Positions 6,828-15,090 of a stretch of DNA of 22,611 bases are shown here, one piece after another. Both the position numbers and the translations under genes were made by a program. This DNA comes from Betaproteobacteria bacterium. GTDB taxonomy: Bacteria > Pseudomonadota > Gammaproteobacteria > Burkholderiales > SG8-39. How positions within the stretch are numbered: position 1 is the stretch's first letter; each line of letters opens with the position of its first letter. The stretch is from positions 1-22,611 of the forward strand of contig JAABRB010000011.1 of assembly GCA_011391185.1 (NCBI GenBank). Direction: 5' to 3'. The notes beneath the pieces were generated by a model, which saw only the letters and a list, made by a program, of their open reading frames with translations, had not been told where the DNA came from and made no database searches.

Positions 6828-7559
6828 TTACCAGGAAGTGACGTCGTCCAGCGCCGGCTCTTTCGGCGACGGCTTCGGCAGCTTGCCGTCGACCTTGAGC
6901 GGATTGTCGACCCGGACCAGCTCGTCCGCGTGGATCGCGACCTCGGTCTTGCGCCGCGGCAGATAGTGGTTCGCCGGATGCGTCCCCCATTCGGGCATCA
7001 GCTGGTAGCCGCCCCGGTCGCGAATCGCCCGAGACACCTCCGATTCCGGATCATGGACGTCGCCGTAGAGCCGGGCGTTGGTGGGACACGCCATCACGCA
7101 CGCCGGCTTGCGGTCCGCCTTCGGCAGCGTCTCGTCGTAGATGCGATCCACGCACAGCGTGCATTTCTTCATGACCTTCTGGCGCTCGTCAACCTCGCGC
7201 ACGCCGTACGGGCAGGCCCACGAGCAGTACTTGCAGCCGATGCACTTGTCGTAATCGACCAGCACGATTCCGTCCTCGGCCCGCTTGTAGCTCGCGCCGG
7301 TCGGGCACACGGGCACGCATGGCGGGTCCTCGCAGTGCAGGCAGGACTTCGGGAAGTGCACGGTCTGGGTGTTCGGGTACTCGCCGACCTCGAATGACTG
7401 CACCCGGTTGAAGAACGTGCCGGTCGGATCGGCGTCGTAGGGGCGCTCGTCGGCCAGCGCGCCCGCGACGCCCGAAGTATTCCACTCCTTGCAGCTCGTC
7501 ACGCAGGCATGGCACCCGACGCACACGTTGAGGTCGATGACCAAGGCCAGTTGGGTCAC
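6828..7559 (-). CDS. soeB: SoeB, four-cluster iron-sulfur subunit of sulfite dehydrogenase
   Basis: A 243-residue ferredoxin-like electron-transfer subunit of the DmsB/PsrB group. Sixteen cysteines fall into four groups for [4Fe-4S] clusters: CVGCHACVTSC (residues 13-23), CLHCEDPPCVPVCP, CIGCKYCSWACP, and CTLCVDRI with PACVMACP. It links the molybdenum subunit SoeA to the quinone-reactive SoeC. There is no signal peptide, consistent with a cytoplasmic enzyme. GTG 7559 is chosen as start because it begins the conserved TQLALVIDLNVCVGC segment and has GAGAAGGGAA upstream; the open frame extends further but only over antisense-like sequence inside soeA's end. It begins 28 bases after the soeA stop. 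The C-terminal tail (about residues 195-243) carries a conserved Pro-rich stretch ending DDVTSW. Confidence 0.93.
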   Translation of the reverse strand: MTQLALVIDLNVCVGCHACVTSCKEWNTSGVAGALADERPYDADPTGTFFNRVQSFEVGEYPNTQTVHFPKSCLHCEDPPCVPVCPTGASYKRAEDGIVLVDYDKCIGCKYCSWACPYGVREVDERQKVMKKCTLCVDRIYDETLPKADRKPACVMACPTNARLYGDVHDPESEVSRAIRDRGGYQLMPEWGTHPANHYLPRRKTEVAIHADELVRVDNPLKVDGKLPKPSPKEPALDDVTSW

Positions 7560-7587
7560 GGCGCGCGTTCCCTTCTCGCGAGCCGGG

Positions 7588-10491
7588 TCACTTCGCGTCT
7601 CCGCCGCCGGCGACGTAGGCCTGCCAGAGCTTTCTGACCCCGGACATGCCCGGAAACGTTTTGATCGAGGGGAACTGGGGCCAGGTCTCGCGCGGCTCGT
7701 CGTCCGCGGCCCGGTAGATCCGCACGCGCACGTCGTACCACCCGGCCTGGCCGGTGATCGGATCGGAATTCGAGTGGCGCCCACCGTCCGGACCATCAGG
7801 TAGCTCGTCGGCAATGAGATGGTTGAGCAGAAAGCCTTTGCGCGATTCGTTGGCGTCCGGTGCGAGGCCCCACGCGCCCGCCGCCTTGCCGATCGCGTTC
7901 CAGGTCCACACGGTGCCGGGCTCGACCGCTTCCGAATACCGGCACATGCAGCGCACCTTCCCCCACTGCGACTCGACCCAGATCCAGTCGCCGTCCGCGA
8001 TGCCCTCCGGGCGCGCGGTGCGCGGACTCACGAAGAGATAATTGTGGGTATGGATCTGCCGCAGCCACGCATTCTGCGAGTCCCACGAGTGGTACATCGC
8101 CATCGGCCGCTGCGTGACCGCGGCGAGCGGGTACTTGCGCGTATCGGTGGCCTGCACCTCGAGCGGGGTGTAATAGAACGGCAGCGGATCGAAGTAGGTT
8201 GCGATCCGCTCCCGCAGCCGCTCGGGCGGCTTGCGCCCGCTTCCCTTGCCCTGCGCAGCCAGCCGGAACCGCTGCAGCACCTCGGAATAGAGATGGATGA
8301 GGATCGGATCGCCATGGCGCCGGATGCGCGTGCGCTGCGCCCACTCCATGTAGCCGCGGTTCCAGTTCCGCATGTACTGGTAGGACGGCGGCAGGCGGTG
8401 ATGGAACACGCAGTTGTTGCGCTCGTACATCTCCCATTGGCGCGGATTCGGCTCGCCCTTCATGAACTGCTCGCCGCCCTTGCCGCGCCACCCAGCCAGA
8501 AACCCGATGCCGGACCCGGGTTCGGTCTCGTAATTGACGATGAAGTCCGGGTAGTCCCGGTACTTGCGACTGCCATCGGGATTGGCAAACACCGGCAGCT
8601 TCAATCGACTCCCGAGCTCGACCAGCACTTCCTGGAACGGTTTGCACTCGCCGGTCGGCGGCACCACCGGCACGCGCACCGAGTCGGCCGGGCCGTCGAA
8701 CTCCGAAATCGGCCGATCCAGCATGGACATCACGTCGTGGCGCTCGAGATAGGTCGTGTCCGGCAACACCAGGTCGGCAAACGCGGTCGTCTCGGAGTGG
8801 AACGCGTCGCAGACGACGAGGAACGGAATCCGGTACTCGCCCGCCTCATCCCGGTCGTTGAGCATCTTGCGCACCCCGGTGGTGTTCATGGTGGAGTTCC
8901 ACGCCATGTTCGCCATGAAGATGAGCAGCGTATCGATGCGGTACGGGTCGCCGCGCCAGGCATTGGTGATGACGTTGTGCATCAGACCGTGCACGGCAAG
9001 CGGGTACTCCCAGGAGAAGGCCTTGTCGATGCGCACGGGCTCGCCCTGCGCGTCGATGAACAGGTCCTCCGGCGAGCCCGGCCAGCCGAGCGCGAGCCCG
9101 CCGAGCGGCGTATCCGGCTGCACGGCCTCAGGACCCTTCGGCGGCTTGGCCATGGGCGGGATCGCACGCGGGAACGGCGCCTTGTGGCGAAAGCCGCCCG
9201 GCCGGTCGATCGTGCCGAGCAGGCTCATCAGAATGGCCAGCGCCCGGATCGTCTGAAACCCGTTCGAATGCGCGGCGAGTCCGCGCATCGCGTGAAATGC
9301 GACGGGATTTCCCACCACGTTCTCGTGCTCCCTGCCCCAGCTGTCGGTCCACGCGATCGGCAGCTCAATCTTCTCGTCGCGGGCGGTAATTCCCATCTCG
9401 TGCGCAAGGCGGCGTAGGGTGGCGGCCGGCACGCCGGTGATGCCCGCAGCCCATTCCGGCGTGTATTGCCTGAGCCGCTCCTCGAGCAGCTGGAATGCGG
9501 GCTTGACGCGCGCGCCGTCCTCGAGGCGGTACTCGCCGAAGAGACGCGGATCAGCGCCCTCGGCATGGGTCGGCACCGCGCGATCCGTGTGCCGGTCCCA
9601 CCACAGGTGATTCTGCGGATGCGCCGGATTCGCCTCGGGCTTGTCGGGCTCGGAAGCGAGCATTCCGCTGCGCTCGCTCGCCTCATCGGTGTGCACGAGC
9701 TGCCCCGCGTTGGAGTAGCGCACCAGGAACTCGCGATCGTACAGACCGTTCGCGATCAGCTCGTGCATGATTGCGAGCAGCAGCGCACCGTCGGTGCCGG
9801 GCTTGATCGGCACCCATTCGTCGGCGATCGCCGAGTAGCCGGTACGCACCGGGTTGATCGAAATGAACCGCCCGCCGCGCCGCTTGAATTTCGAGATGGC
9901 GATCTTGAGCGGATTGGAGTGGTGGTCCTCCGCGGTACCGATCATGACGAAGAGCTTCGCCCGGTCGAGGTCGGGGCCGCCAAACTCCCAGAACGAGCCG
10001 CCGATGGTGTAGATCATTCCGGCGGCCATGTTGACCGAACAGAATCCGCCGTGCGCCGCGTAATTCGGCGTTCCGAACTGGCGCGCGAAGAGTCCGGTCA
10101 GCGCCTGCATCTGGTCACGCCCGGTGAAAAGCGCGAACTTCTTCGGGTCGGTCGCGCGGATCCTGGCGAGGCGCTCGGTCAGCACCTCGAATGCCTGCTC
10201 CCAGGAGATTTCCTCGAAATCTCCGGCGCCGCGCTCGGCCCCGGCCTTGCGCATCAGCGGCTTCGTGAGTCGCGCCGGGGAGTACTGCTTCATGATCCCC
10301 GACGAACCCTTCGCGCAGATGACGCCACGGTTGAGCGGATGCCCGGGATTGCCGTCTATGTAGCGGACCTTTCCGTCGACCAGGTGCACGCGGATGCCGC
10401 AACGGCACGCGCACATGTAGCACGTCGTGGTCTTGACCTGGGTCGAGGCGGCGGTCGCCGCTGGATCGGTTGCGTTGATTGGCGCGCTCAC
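7588..10491 (-). CDS. soeA: SoeA, molybdopterin catalytic subunit of cytoplasmic sulfite dehydrogenase
   Basis: A roughly 967-residue molybdopterin oxidoreductase of the DMSO-reductase family. Near the N-terminus Cys24, Cys27, Cys31 and Cys59 (CYMCACRCGI and VICAKGSSG) form the [4Fe-4S] site. Further marks are LFTGRDQMQALTGLFARQFG, the FVMIGTAEDHHSNPLKIAI cofactor region, and the C-terminal dinucleotide-binding domain (PLAAVTQRPMAMYHSWDSQN through DPITGQAGWYDVRVRIY). There is no Tat signal, as expected for SoeA, which oxidises sulfite to sulfate in the cytoplasm. Start choice is uncertain: GTG 10491 gives VSAPINATD and suits the TATACT box upstream, while a TTG at 10572 would add 27 residues; neither has a clear ribosome site. 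Soe assignment over thiosulfate or polysulfide reductase rests on the dsr and tusA neighbours and the lack of an export signal. Confidence 0.9.
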   Translation of the reverse strand: MSAPINATDPAATAASTQVKTTTCYMCACRCGIRVHLVDGKVRYIDGNPGHPLNRGVICAKGSSGIMKQYSPARLTKPLMRKAGAERGAGDFEEISWEQAFEVLTERLARIRATDPKKFALFTGRDQMQALTGLFARQFGTPNYAAHGGFCSVNMAAGMIYTIGGSFWEFGGPDLDRAKLFVMIGTAEDHHSNPLKIAISKFKRRGGRFISINPVRTGYSAIADEWVPIKPGTDGALLLAIMHELIANGLYDREFLVRYSNAGQLVHTDEASERSGMLASEPDKPEANPAHPQNHLWWDRHTDRAVPTHAEGADPRLFGEYRLEDGARVKPAFQLLEERLRQYTPEWAAGITGVPAATLRRLAHEMGITARDEKIELPIAWTDSWGREHENVVGNPVAFHAMRGLAAHSNGFQTIRALAILMSLLGTIDRPGGFRHKAPFPRAIPPMAKPPKGPEAVQPDTPLGGLALGWPGSPEDLFIDAQGEPVRIDKAFSWEYPLAVHGLMHNVITNAWRGDPYRIDTLLIFMANMAWNSTMNTTGVRKMLNDRDEAGEYRIPFLVVCDAFHSETTAFADLVLPDTTYLERHDVMSMLDRPISEFDGPADSVRVPVVPPTGECKPFQEVLVELGSRLKLPVFANPDGSRKYRDYPDFIVNYETEPGSGIGFLAGWRGKGGEQFMKGEPNPRQWEMYERNNCVFHHRLPPSYQYMRNWNRGYMEWAQRTRIRRHGDPILIHLYSEVLQRFRLAAQGKGSGRKPPERLRERIATYFDPLPFYYTPLEVQATDTRKYPLAAVTQRPMAMYHSWDSQNAWLRQIHTHNYLFVSPRTARPEGIADGDWIWVESQWGKVRCMCRYSEAVEPGTVWTWNAIGKAAGAWGLAPDANESRKGFLLNHLIADELPDGPDGGRHSNSDPITGQAGWYDVRVRIYRAADDEPRETWPQFPSIKTFPGMSGVRKLWQAYVAGGGDAK

Positions 10492-10517
10492 GAGCGGACG
10501 GGAGGAACGAAGGGTCG

Positions 10518-10523
10518 AGTATA
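10518..10523 (-). promoter_or_regulatory. Possible -10 box for the soe operon
   Basis: TATACT on the minus strand, five of six matches to the sigma-70 consensus, lies 27 bases before the GTG start of soeA in the 121-base gap after the trpD2-like gene. No good -35 hexamer is visible at 16-18 bases upstream, so an activator would be needed. Confidence 0.3.
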
Positions 10524-10612
10524 GAATTCGTCCAGGCTCAGGAGAACCGCGCGATTCTGATTCGGGGATCAACGACCCTGATGCCCATGCGCGGCGCGGG
10601 AAGTCGGCGTGC

Positions 10613-11749
10613 TCAACCTGACATGCGCCGCAGATGCGCCAGCGCCTTGCCTTGATCGAGTGCGTCGCGCACGGCGTCGGCGGCGCTTTTCAGGGAGCCG
10701 TGGCGCCCGAGATGCCACAGGCACAGCGCGGCGCCGTAGGCCAGGCTGTCACGCGTGGCGCCGGGCTGGCCGGCGAGCGCCGCCATGCCGGCCTCGGCGG
10801 CGGCTTTCGCGACCGCGGCATTATCGAACACCGCTCCGGCATGATCGCCCTCCGTCGAGTCGTTCGCGGCCGCGCCGGGAATTCGCGGCGCGCGCACCGA
10901 TTGATCGATGCCCAGTTCGGCGGGCTTGAACTCGGTGGCCTGTTCCTCGCCTCCGTCGAGATAGCGAAACACCTTGCCGGTCTGACACAGCGACGGAACG
11001 ACGCCGCCCTCGACGCCTCGCACGAGCAGTGCGGAGTCGAAGCCGGCGTGGCGCGCGAGGAGCGCGTAGATCCGCGGATAGGCCTTGTGCACGAACCCGG
11101 TGACGAGGTGCGTTTTCACCCGACCGCGAACGGGACCGGCCAGCACTTCGGCGGTCGTGATGGCGGGCCGTTTGACGATGAGCGTGCGCAGGTCGGCCAG
11201 CGCGTAGAGTTTCGGGCAGAACGTCTTCTGATCGATGTAAGACCAGCCGATGCCGGGGTCGCCCAGGCGCGCGGCAGCTTCCTCGGACCCGAGGTCGACA
11301 GGCAGACCCGCGGCGCGCAATACCTGCCGGTGCGTGACACCGTACTTCGGCCCCATGCGCTCGACGCCATGCGAGACTGCGGCGACGCCGCAGGCGGCGA
11401 GTACCGGCGGCAGAAACGGCGCGGCCGGCAGCGTGCGATTGCAACCATCGTACGGGTCACCGATGTCGACCACCTCGTCCACCGGCGCGATGACGCGGCG
11501 CGTCGCTTCACGGATTGCATCGAGCATGCCGCGGTTCTCGTCATCGGTCTCGCGTTTCATGCGCAGCGCGATCAGGAAAACGCCCGCCTGCACCGGATCG
11601 ACCCGACCGTCGAGCACCAGGCGCATGCCGTCGCAGGCCTCTTCGCGCGAGAGATCCTTGCTCAGCTCCGGGCCGGTGGCGATACGCTTGAGGATGGAAT
11701 TCATCAGGGCCGCGGCATCGGCGGGATCCGTCCGAAGCGGCGTGCTCAT
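10613..11749 (-). CDS. TrpD2-like (anthranilate phosphoribosyltransferase-fold) protein with atypical PRPP loop
   Basis: A 378-residue protein of the glycosyltransferase family 3 / TrpD2 (YbiB) type. The small helical N-terminal domain (ILKRIATGPELSKDLSREEA, DGRVDPVQAGVFLIALRMK) matches the TrpD family. The phosphate loop, normally GTGGD, reads DIGDPYDGCNRTLPAAPFL, so PRPP binding in the usual way is doubtful. Later marks are GVAAVSHGVERMGPKYGVTHRQVL and KTHLVTGFVHKAYPRIYALL. The TrpD2 group binds nucleic acids or unknown ligands rather than anthranilate, and there are no other trp genes here. ATG 11749 overlaps the Rieske gene stop by four bases (ATGA), so the two are translationally coupled. 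Any role in siroheme, nitrite or sulfite metabolism is an inference from the cysG-Rieske-trpD2 order. Confidence 0.82.
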   Translation of the reverse strand: MSTPLRTDPADAAALMNSILKRIATGPELSKDLSREEACDGMRLVLDGRVDPVQAGVFLIALRMKRETDDENRGMLDAIREATRRVIAPVDEVVDIGDPYDGCNRTLPAAPFLPPVLAACGVAAVSHGVERMGPKYGVTHRQVLRAAGLPVDLGSEEAAARLGDPGIGWSYIDQKTFCPKLYALADLRTLIVKRPAITTAEVLAGPVRGRVKTHLVTGFVHKAYPRIYALLARHAGFDSALLVRGVEGGVVPSLCQTGKVFRYLDGGEEQATEFKPAELGIDQSVRAPRIPGAAANDSTEGDHAGAVFDNAAVAKAAAEAGMAALAGQPGATRDSLAYGAALCLWHLGRHGSLKSAADAVRDALDQGKALAHLRRMSG

Positions 11750-12075
11750 GGCATTCCCGTTTTGGTCAGACCGACAAGGATCCGGTCGCCTTCCAGCCGC
11801 ACCGGATAAGTCCTGAGATTCTGTTCCGCGGGTTCCTCCAGCGCCTCGCCGGTGCGCACGCTGAAGCGGCTGCCATGGAGCGGGCATCGCACCAGGTCGC
11901 CGACCAGGACCCCCGTCGAAAGCGAGGCATCCTCATGGGTGCAGGAGTCGTCTGCCGCGTACACGCGCCCCGCCACGTTGGCAAGCAGCATTCGCCGGCC
12001 GCCGATCTCGACGCACTTCATCTTGCCGGGCTGAAGCTCATCCGCCTTGGCCACCTCGAGAAATCTCTCCGCCAC
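11746..12075 (-). CDS. Rieske-type [2Fe-2S] ferredoxin (NirD/BphF-like)
   Basis: A 109-residue soluble Rieske protein. Ligands are Cys45 and His47 (SCTHEDASLS) and Cys64 and His67 (CPLHGSRF), the standard C-x-H...C-x2-H set. The C-terminal strands (LRTYPVRLEGDRILVGL) finish the fold. Proteins of this size serve as ferredoxins for oxygenases or as small subunits akin to NirD of nitrite reductase. No oxygenase or NirB is present in the window. GTG 12075 is the start, preceded by GAGGAAAC. The gene lies 27 bases after cysG and overlaps the TrpD2-like gene, so a cysG-Rieske-trpD2 transcript is likely. It may carry electrons for a siroheme-related or sulfur-related step, but the partner cannot be read from the sequence. 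Confidence 0.85.
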   Translation of the reverse strand: MAERFLEVAKADELQPGKMKCVEIGGRRMLLANVAGRVYAADDSCTHEDASLSTGVLVGDLVRCPLHGSRFSVRTGEALEEPAEQNLRTYPVRLEGDRILVGLTKTGMP

Positions 12076-12102
12076 GTTTCCTCGTCAGTTCGCCGCGCGG
12101 AA

Positions 12103-13488
12103 TCAGCCCGCCGGCTCGAACCATTTGAGCCGCTCGCGCAGCCGCACCACCTCGCCGATGATGATGAGCGTCGGCGCCTGGACGTCGTTCTCGTGCACGA
12201 TTGCGGGCAGCGTATCCAGGGTGCCGGTCAGCACGCGCTGCTGCGGCGTCGTGCCCTGCTGAACGAGCGCGGCCGGCGTGGCGGCCGGCAGCCCGTGCGC
12301 GACGAGCTCGCGGCACAGGACGTCGATGCCGACCAGTCCCATGTAGATCGCGATGGTCTGGCGCGGCTGGGCGAGCGCAGGCCAGTTCAGGTCCATGCTG
12401 CCGTCTTGCAGATGGCCGGTGACGAACACCACCGACTGCGAGTAATCACGGTGCGTGAGCGGAATGCCGGCGTAGGAAGCACAGCCTGCCGCCGCGGTGA
12501 TGCCGGGCACCACCTGGAAGGGAATGCCTTCGGCGGCGAGCGTGTCGATCTCCTCGCCGCCGCGCCCGAAGATGAACGGATCACCGCCCTTCAGCCGCAC
12601 CACGCGCCTGCCCTCGCGCGCCAGGCGCACCAGCAGGTGATTGATGTCGTCCTGCGGCAGCGCGTGCTTCGCGCGCTCCTTGCCGGCGTAGATGCGCTCG
12701 GCGTCGCGCCGCACCAGATCGAGGATCGGCGGCGACACCAGACGGTCGTACACCACGACGTCGGCCTGCTGCATGAGGCGCAGCGCACGGAAGGTGAGGA
12801 GATCCGGATCGCCCGGGCCGGCGCCGATCAGCGCGACCTCGCCGCCGCTGAAGGCGAGACGCGTGTCGCCGAGCGACTCGAGCATCGCCCGGCGGGCTTC
12901 GGCGTCGCGACCGCTGAACACCAGCTCGGCGATCGGGCCCTGCAGCGCGTGCTCCCAGAAACGCCGCCGCTCTGACGGCTTGAAGCGCGCCTTGACCCGG
13001 TCGCGGAACTCCGCCGCGAGCGCCGCGAGCCGGCCGTAGCCCGCGGGGATCAGGCTTTCCAGGCGCGTGCGCAACAGGCGCGCGAGGACCGGCGACGCGC
13101 CACCGCTCGACACTGCGACGATTACCGGCGTTCGATCGATGATGGAAGGCATGATGAAGGAACACAGCGCCGGCTGGTCCACCACGTTCACCGGGATGCG
13201 CCGCGCCCGCGCGGCCGCGGCGACCGCGCGATTCACGGCGTCGTCGTCGGTGGCGGCGATCACCAGCGCGTACCCGGCGAGGACTTCGTCACGAAAGCCT
13301 TCGGCGCGATGCGAAACGCGCCCGGCATCCAGGTCGGCGCCGAACGCCGCGTCCAACGCCGGCGCCTGGACCGTGACGCGCGCGCCGGCGCGCAGCAACA
13401 GCGCCGTCTTGCGCGCCGCCACCGCGCCGCCGCCGACCACGAGGCAGGGTTCGCCGCGAACGTCCAGAAAAATCGGCAGATAATCCAT
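12103..13488 (-). CDS. cysG: CysG, multifunctional siroheme synthase
   Basis: A 461-residue two-domain enzyme. The N-terminal part has the NAD-binding motif of the precorrin-2 dehydrogenase/ferrochelatase ([20 protein letters not shown], residues 15-34) and the ADALCSF-like segment [17 protein letters not shown]. The C-terminal part (from about residue 215) is a uroporphyrinogen-III methyltransferase with [40 protein letters not shown] and [20 protein letters not shown]. It turns uroporphyrinogen III into siroheme, the cofactor of DsrAB and of assimilatory sulfite and nitrite reductases. Length is that of full CysG. ATG 13488 has only a weak ribosome site. The gene points away from the HTH-flavoprotein gene across a 75-base shared upstream region. 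In this setting its main job is probably siroheme for the reverse Dsr sulfite reductase. Confidence 0.95.
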   Translation of the reverse strand: MDYLPIFLDVRGEPCLVVGGGAVAARKTALLLRAGARVTVQAPALDAAFGADLDAGRVSHRAEGFRDEVLAGYALVIAATDDDAVNRAVAAAARARRIPVNVVDQPALCSFIMPSIIDRTPVIVAVSSGGASPVLARLLRTRLESLIPAGYGRLAALAAEFRDRVKARFKPSERRRFWEHALQGPIAELVFSGRDAEARRAMLESLGDTRLAFSGGEVALIGAGPGDPDLLTFRALRLMQQADVVVYDRLVSPPILDLVRRDAERIYAGKERAKHALPQDDINHLLVRLAREGRRVVRLKGGDPFIFGRGGEEIDTLAAEGIPFQVVPGITAAAGCASYAGIPLTHRDYSQSVVFVTGHLQDGSMDLNWPALAQPRQTIAIYMGLVGIDVLCRELVAHGLPAATPAALVQQGTTPQQRVLTGTLDTLPAIVHENDVQAPTLIIIGEVVRLRERLKWFEPAG

Positions 13489-13517
13489 CGTGTCCCGGGA
13501 CCGCGACCCACCGCGGG

Positions 13518-13541
13518 TTCTCCGACATCTTCTCCGATATC
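13518..13541. promoter_or_regulatory. Tandem 12-bp direct repeat in the divergent cysG / HTH-flavoprotein promoter region
   Basis: TTCTCCGACATC is followed at once by TTCTCCGATATC (11 of 12 bases equal) in the 75-base gap between two divergent starts. A TATCAT box (plus strand, 13538-13543) overlaps the second copy and could be the -10 of the rightward gene. Tandem sites about one helical turn apart would suit cooperative binding of a regulator, possibly the HTH fusion protein itself. Confidence 0.4.
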
Positions 13542-13563
13542 ATAGGTTGAAATCGAGAGCCGC

Positions 13564-15039
13564 ATGCCCCAGCTACTCACTCTGTCCAGGGCGGCGCGCC
13601 TGATCGGCATTCGGCGCGGCGCGTTGCAAAGCAAGATCAGGAGCGGCGAGCTTGCCACGTTCGAAGGCATGGTGTCGGCGGAAGACCTGCAGCGCGCCTA
13701 CCCGCAGGCGCGGCTCGCGGACGATTCCGGGCTCGAGCACCTCGAGCGGATCAAGCACGACGCCTTCGCGCGGCGCATGCGAGAGCGCCTGCTGCCCAGC
13801 TCGGAAGTCCTGCTCGCGCGCCTGAGCGCGATGAGCACGGAACGGGACCAGGTCGAGGCGCGGCTCGAGCACTACCGGACGATCGTGGAGGAGGTTCGGC
13901 GTAAGCTGCGGGAGGTGGGCGAGTCCGCATCGCCGCGGGACGCGGCAGCCGGCCTGCTCGACTGGCTGGAGCGGCGACTCGAACCCGGCCCGCAGAGCGC
14001 GTCGTCGCGGCCCCTGCGCATGCAACAGGATGTCCTGAGGATCATGTCGGCACACGTCCAGATCACACCGAGCGGCCACGAGTTTTTCGTCGACGGCAAC
14101 GACAGTCTGCTGGAGGCGGCACTGCGCGCCGGGCTCGCGCTCGATTACGGCTGCAGCGCCGGAAGCTGCGGGAAATGCAGGGCGAAAGTCCTGTCCGGCC
14201 AGGTGCAGAAGACCGCCCACTCCGACTATGTGCTGAGCGCGGCCGAGAAAAACGCCGGCGTCATCCTCATGTGCTGCAACACCGCCGCGGTCGATCTGGT
14301 GATCGAGGCACGCGAGGCGCACGGCGCCGCCGACATGCCGCTGCAGGACATCGAGGCCCGGGTCAAATCCGTCAGCACGATTGCCGAGGATATGCGGCTG
14401 CTGCATCTGCAGACGCCGCGCAGCAACCGGCTGCGCTTTCTCGCCGGCCAGTCGGTCTCGCTCACGCTTGCCGGCGACGCGAGCGCGTCGTGCCCGGTGG
14501 CGAGCTGTCCCTGCGACGATCGCAACCTGCAGTTTCACGTCCGGCGGCGCGCCGGCGACGCCTTCGCCGAGCGCGTGTTCGAGGGTCTGGGCGTCACGGA
14601 CACGGTACGCGTCGAGGGGCCGCGCGGAACCTTCGTGCTCGACGAGGAATCGAGCCGCCCGCTCGTATTCATCGCGGGCGATGCGGGTTTCGCGCCCATC
14701 AAGAGCCTGATCGAGCATGCTATGGCGCTCGAGGCGGCGGAGTCGATCAGTCTGTACTGGATTGCCGCGGCGCGGGGGGGCCACTACCTCGACAACCTCT
14801 GCCGCTCCTGGAGCGACGCGCTGGACGACTTTCACTACGTGCCGGTGACGCTGGCCGATGCGTGGTCGGCCGAGACGGTCGAACGTGTCCTGCCGCGGGT
14901 GCTGAAGGATCATCCCGGGCTCGAAGGCTGCGACGTCTACGTGTCGGGACCGGGGTCGCTCACGAATACGGCCGAGTACCTGCTGCTCGATCGCGGACTG
15001 CCGCGCGCGCAGTTGTTCGTCGACACGCCGGAGTCTTGA
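13564..15039 (+). CDS. HTH + 2Fe-2S ferredoxin + ferredoxin-reductase-like fusion protein
   Basis: A 491-residue protein and the only plus-strand gene. Residues 4-45 form a MerR/excisionase-like helix-turn-helix (LTLSRAARLIGIRRGALQSK, then GELATFEGMVSAEDLQRAYP). Residues 55-145 are charged and helical, likely coiled coil. A plant-type 2Fe-2S domain follows with Cys197, Cys202, Cys205 and Cys237 (YGCSAGSCGKCRA and ILMCCN). The rest resembles ferredoxin-NADP reductase: a GDAGFAPIKSLIEHA pyridine-nucleotide motif (about 372-386) and a final VSGPGSLTNTAEYLL. The flavin motif RxYS is not conserved; that region reads SASCPVASCPC, so FAD binding is doubtful. It could be a redox-sensing regulator or an electron-transfer protein with a DNA- or protein-binding head. 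It runs divergently from cysG and converges on the response regulator. I know no firm function. Confidence 0.8.
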   Translation: MPQLLTLSRAARLIGIRRGALQSKIRSGELATFEGMVSAEDLQRAYPQARLADDSGLEHLERIKHDAFARRMRERLLPSSEVLLARLSAMSTERDQVEARLEHYRTIVEEVRRKLREVGESASPRDAAAGLLDWLERRLEPGPQSASSRPLRMQQDVLRIMSAHVQITPSGHEFFVDGNDSLLEAALRAGLALDYGCSAGSCGKCRAKVLSGQVQKTAHSDYVLSAAEKNAGVILMCCNTAAVDLVIEAREAHGAADMPLQDIEARVKSVSTIAEDMRLLHLQTPRSNRLRFLAGQSVSLTLAGDASASCPVASCPCDDRNLQFHVRRRAGDAFAERVFEGLGVTDTVRVEGPRGTFVLDEESSRPLVFIAGDAGFAPIKSLIEHAMALEAAESISLYWIAAARGGHYLDNLCRSWSDALDDFHYVPVTLADAWSAETVERVLPRVLKDHPGLEGCDVYVSGPGSLTNTAEYLLLDRGLPRAQLFVDTPES

Positions 15040-15052
15040 GAGAACGATCCAC

Positions 15053-15090
15053 GCCCCCGGCGCACGGCGTATCACGCGCCGGACGGGGGC
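15053..15090. terminator. Hairpin between convergent genes, possible shared terminator
   Basis: GCCCCC-GGCGC pairs with GCGCC-(GGAC bulge)-GGGGGC around a 12-base loop. It spans the 32-base gap between the HTH-flavoprotein stop and the regulator stop and covers the regulator's last codons. No T-run follows on either strand, so termination strength is uncertain. Confidence 0.4.

Noticed and set aside
7819..9417. 532-codon plus-strand open frame opposite soeA
   Set aside because: It is antisense to a clearly conserved molybdoenzyme and its translation is Arg/His/Ala-rich without any domain; long antisense frames are expected in GC-rich DNA.
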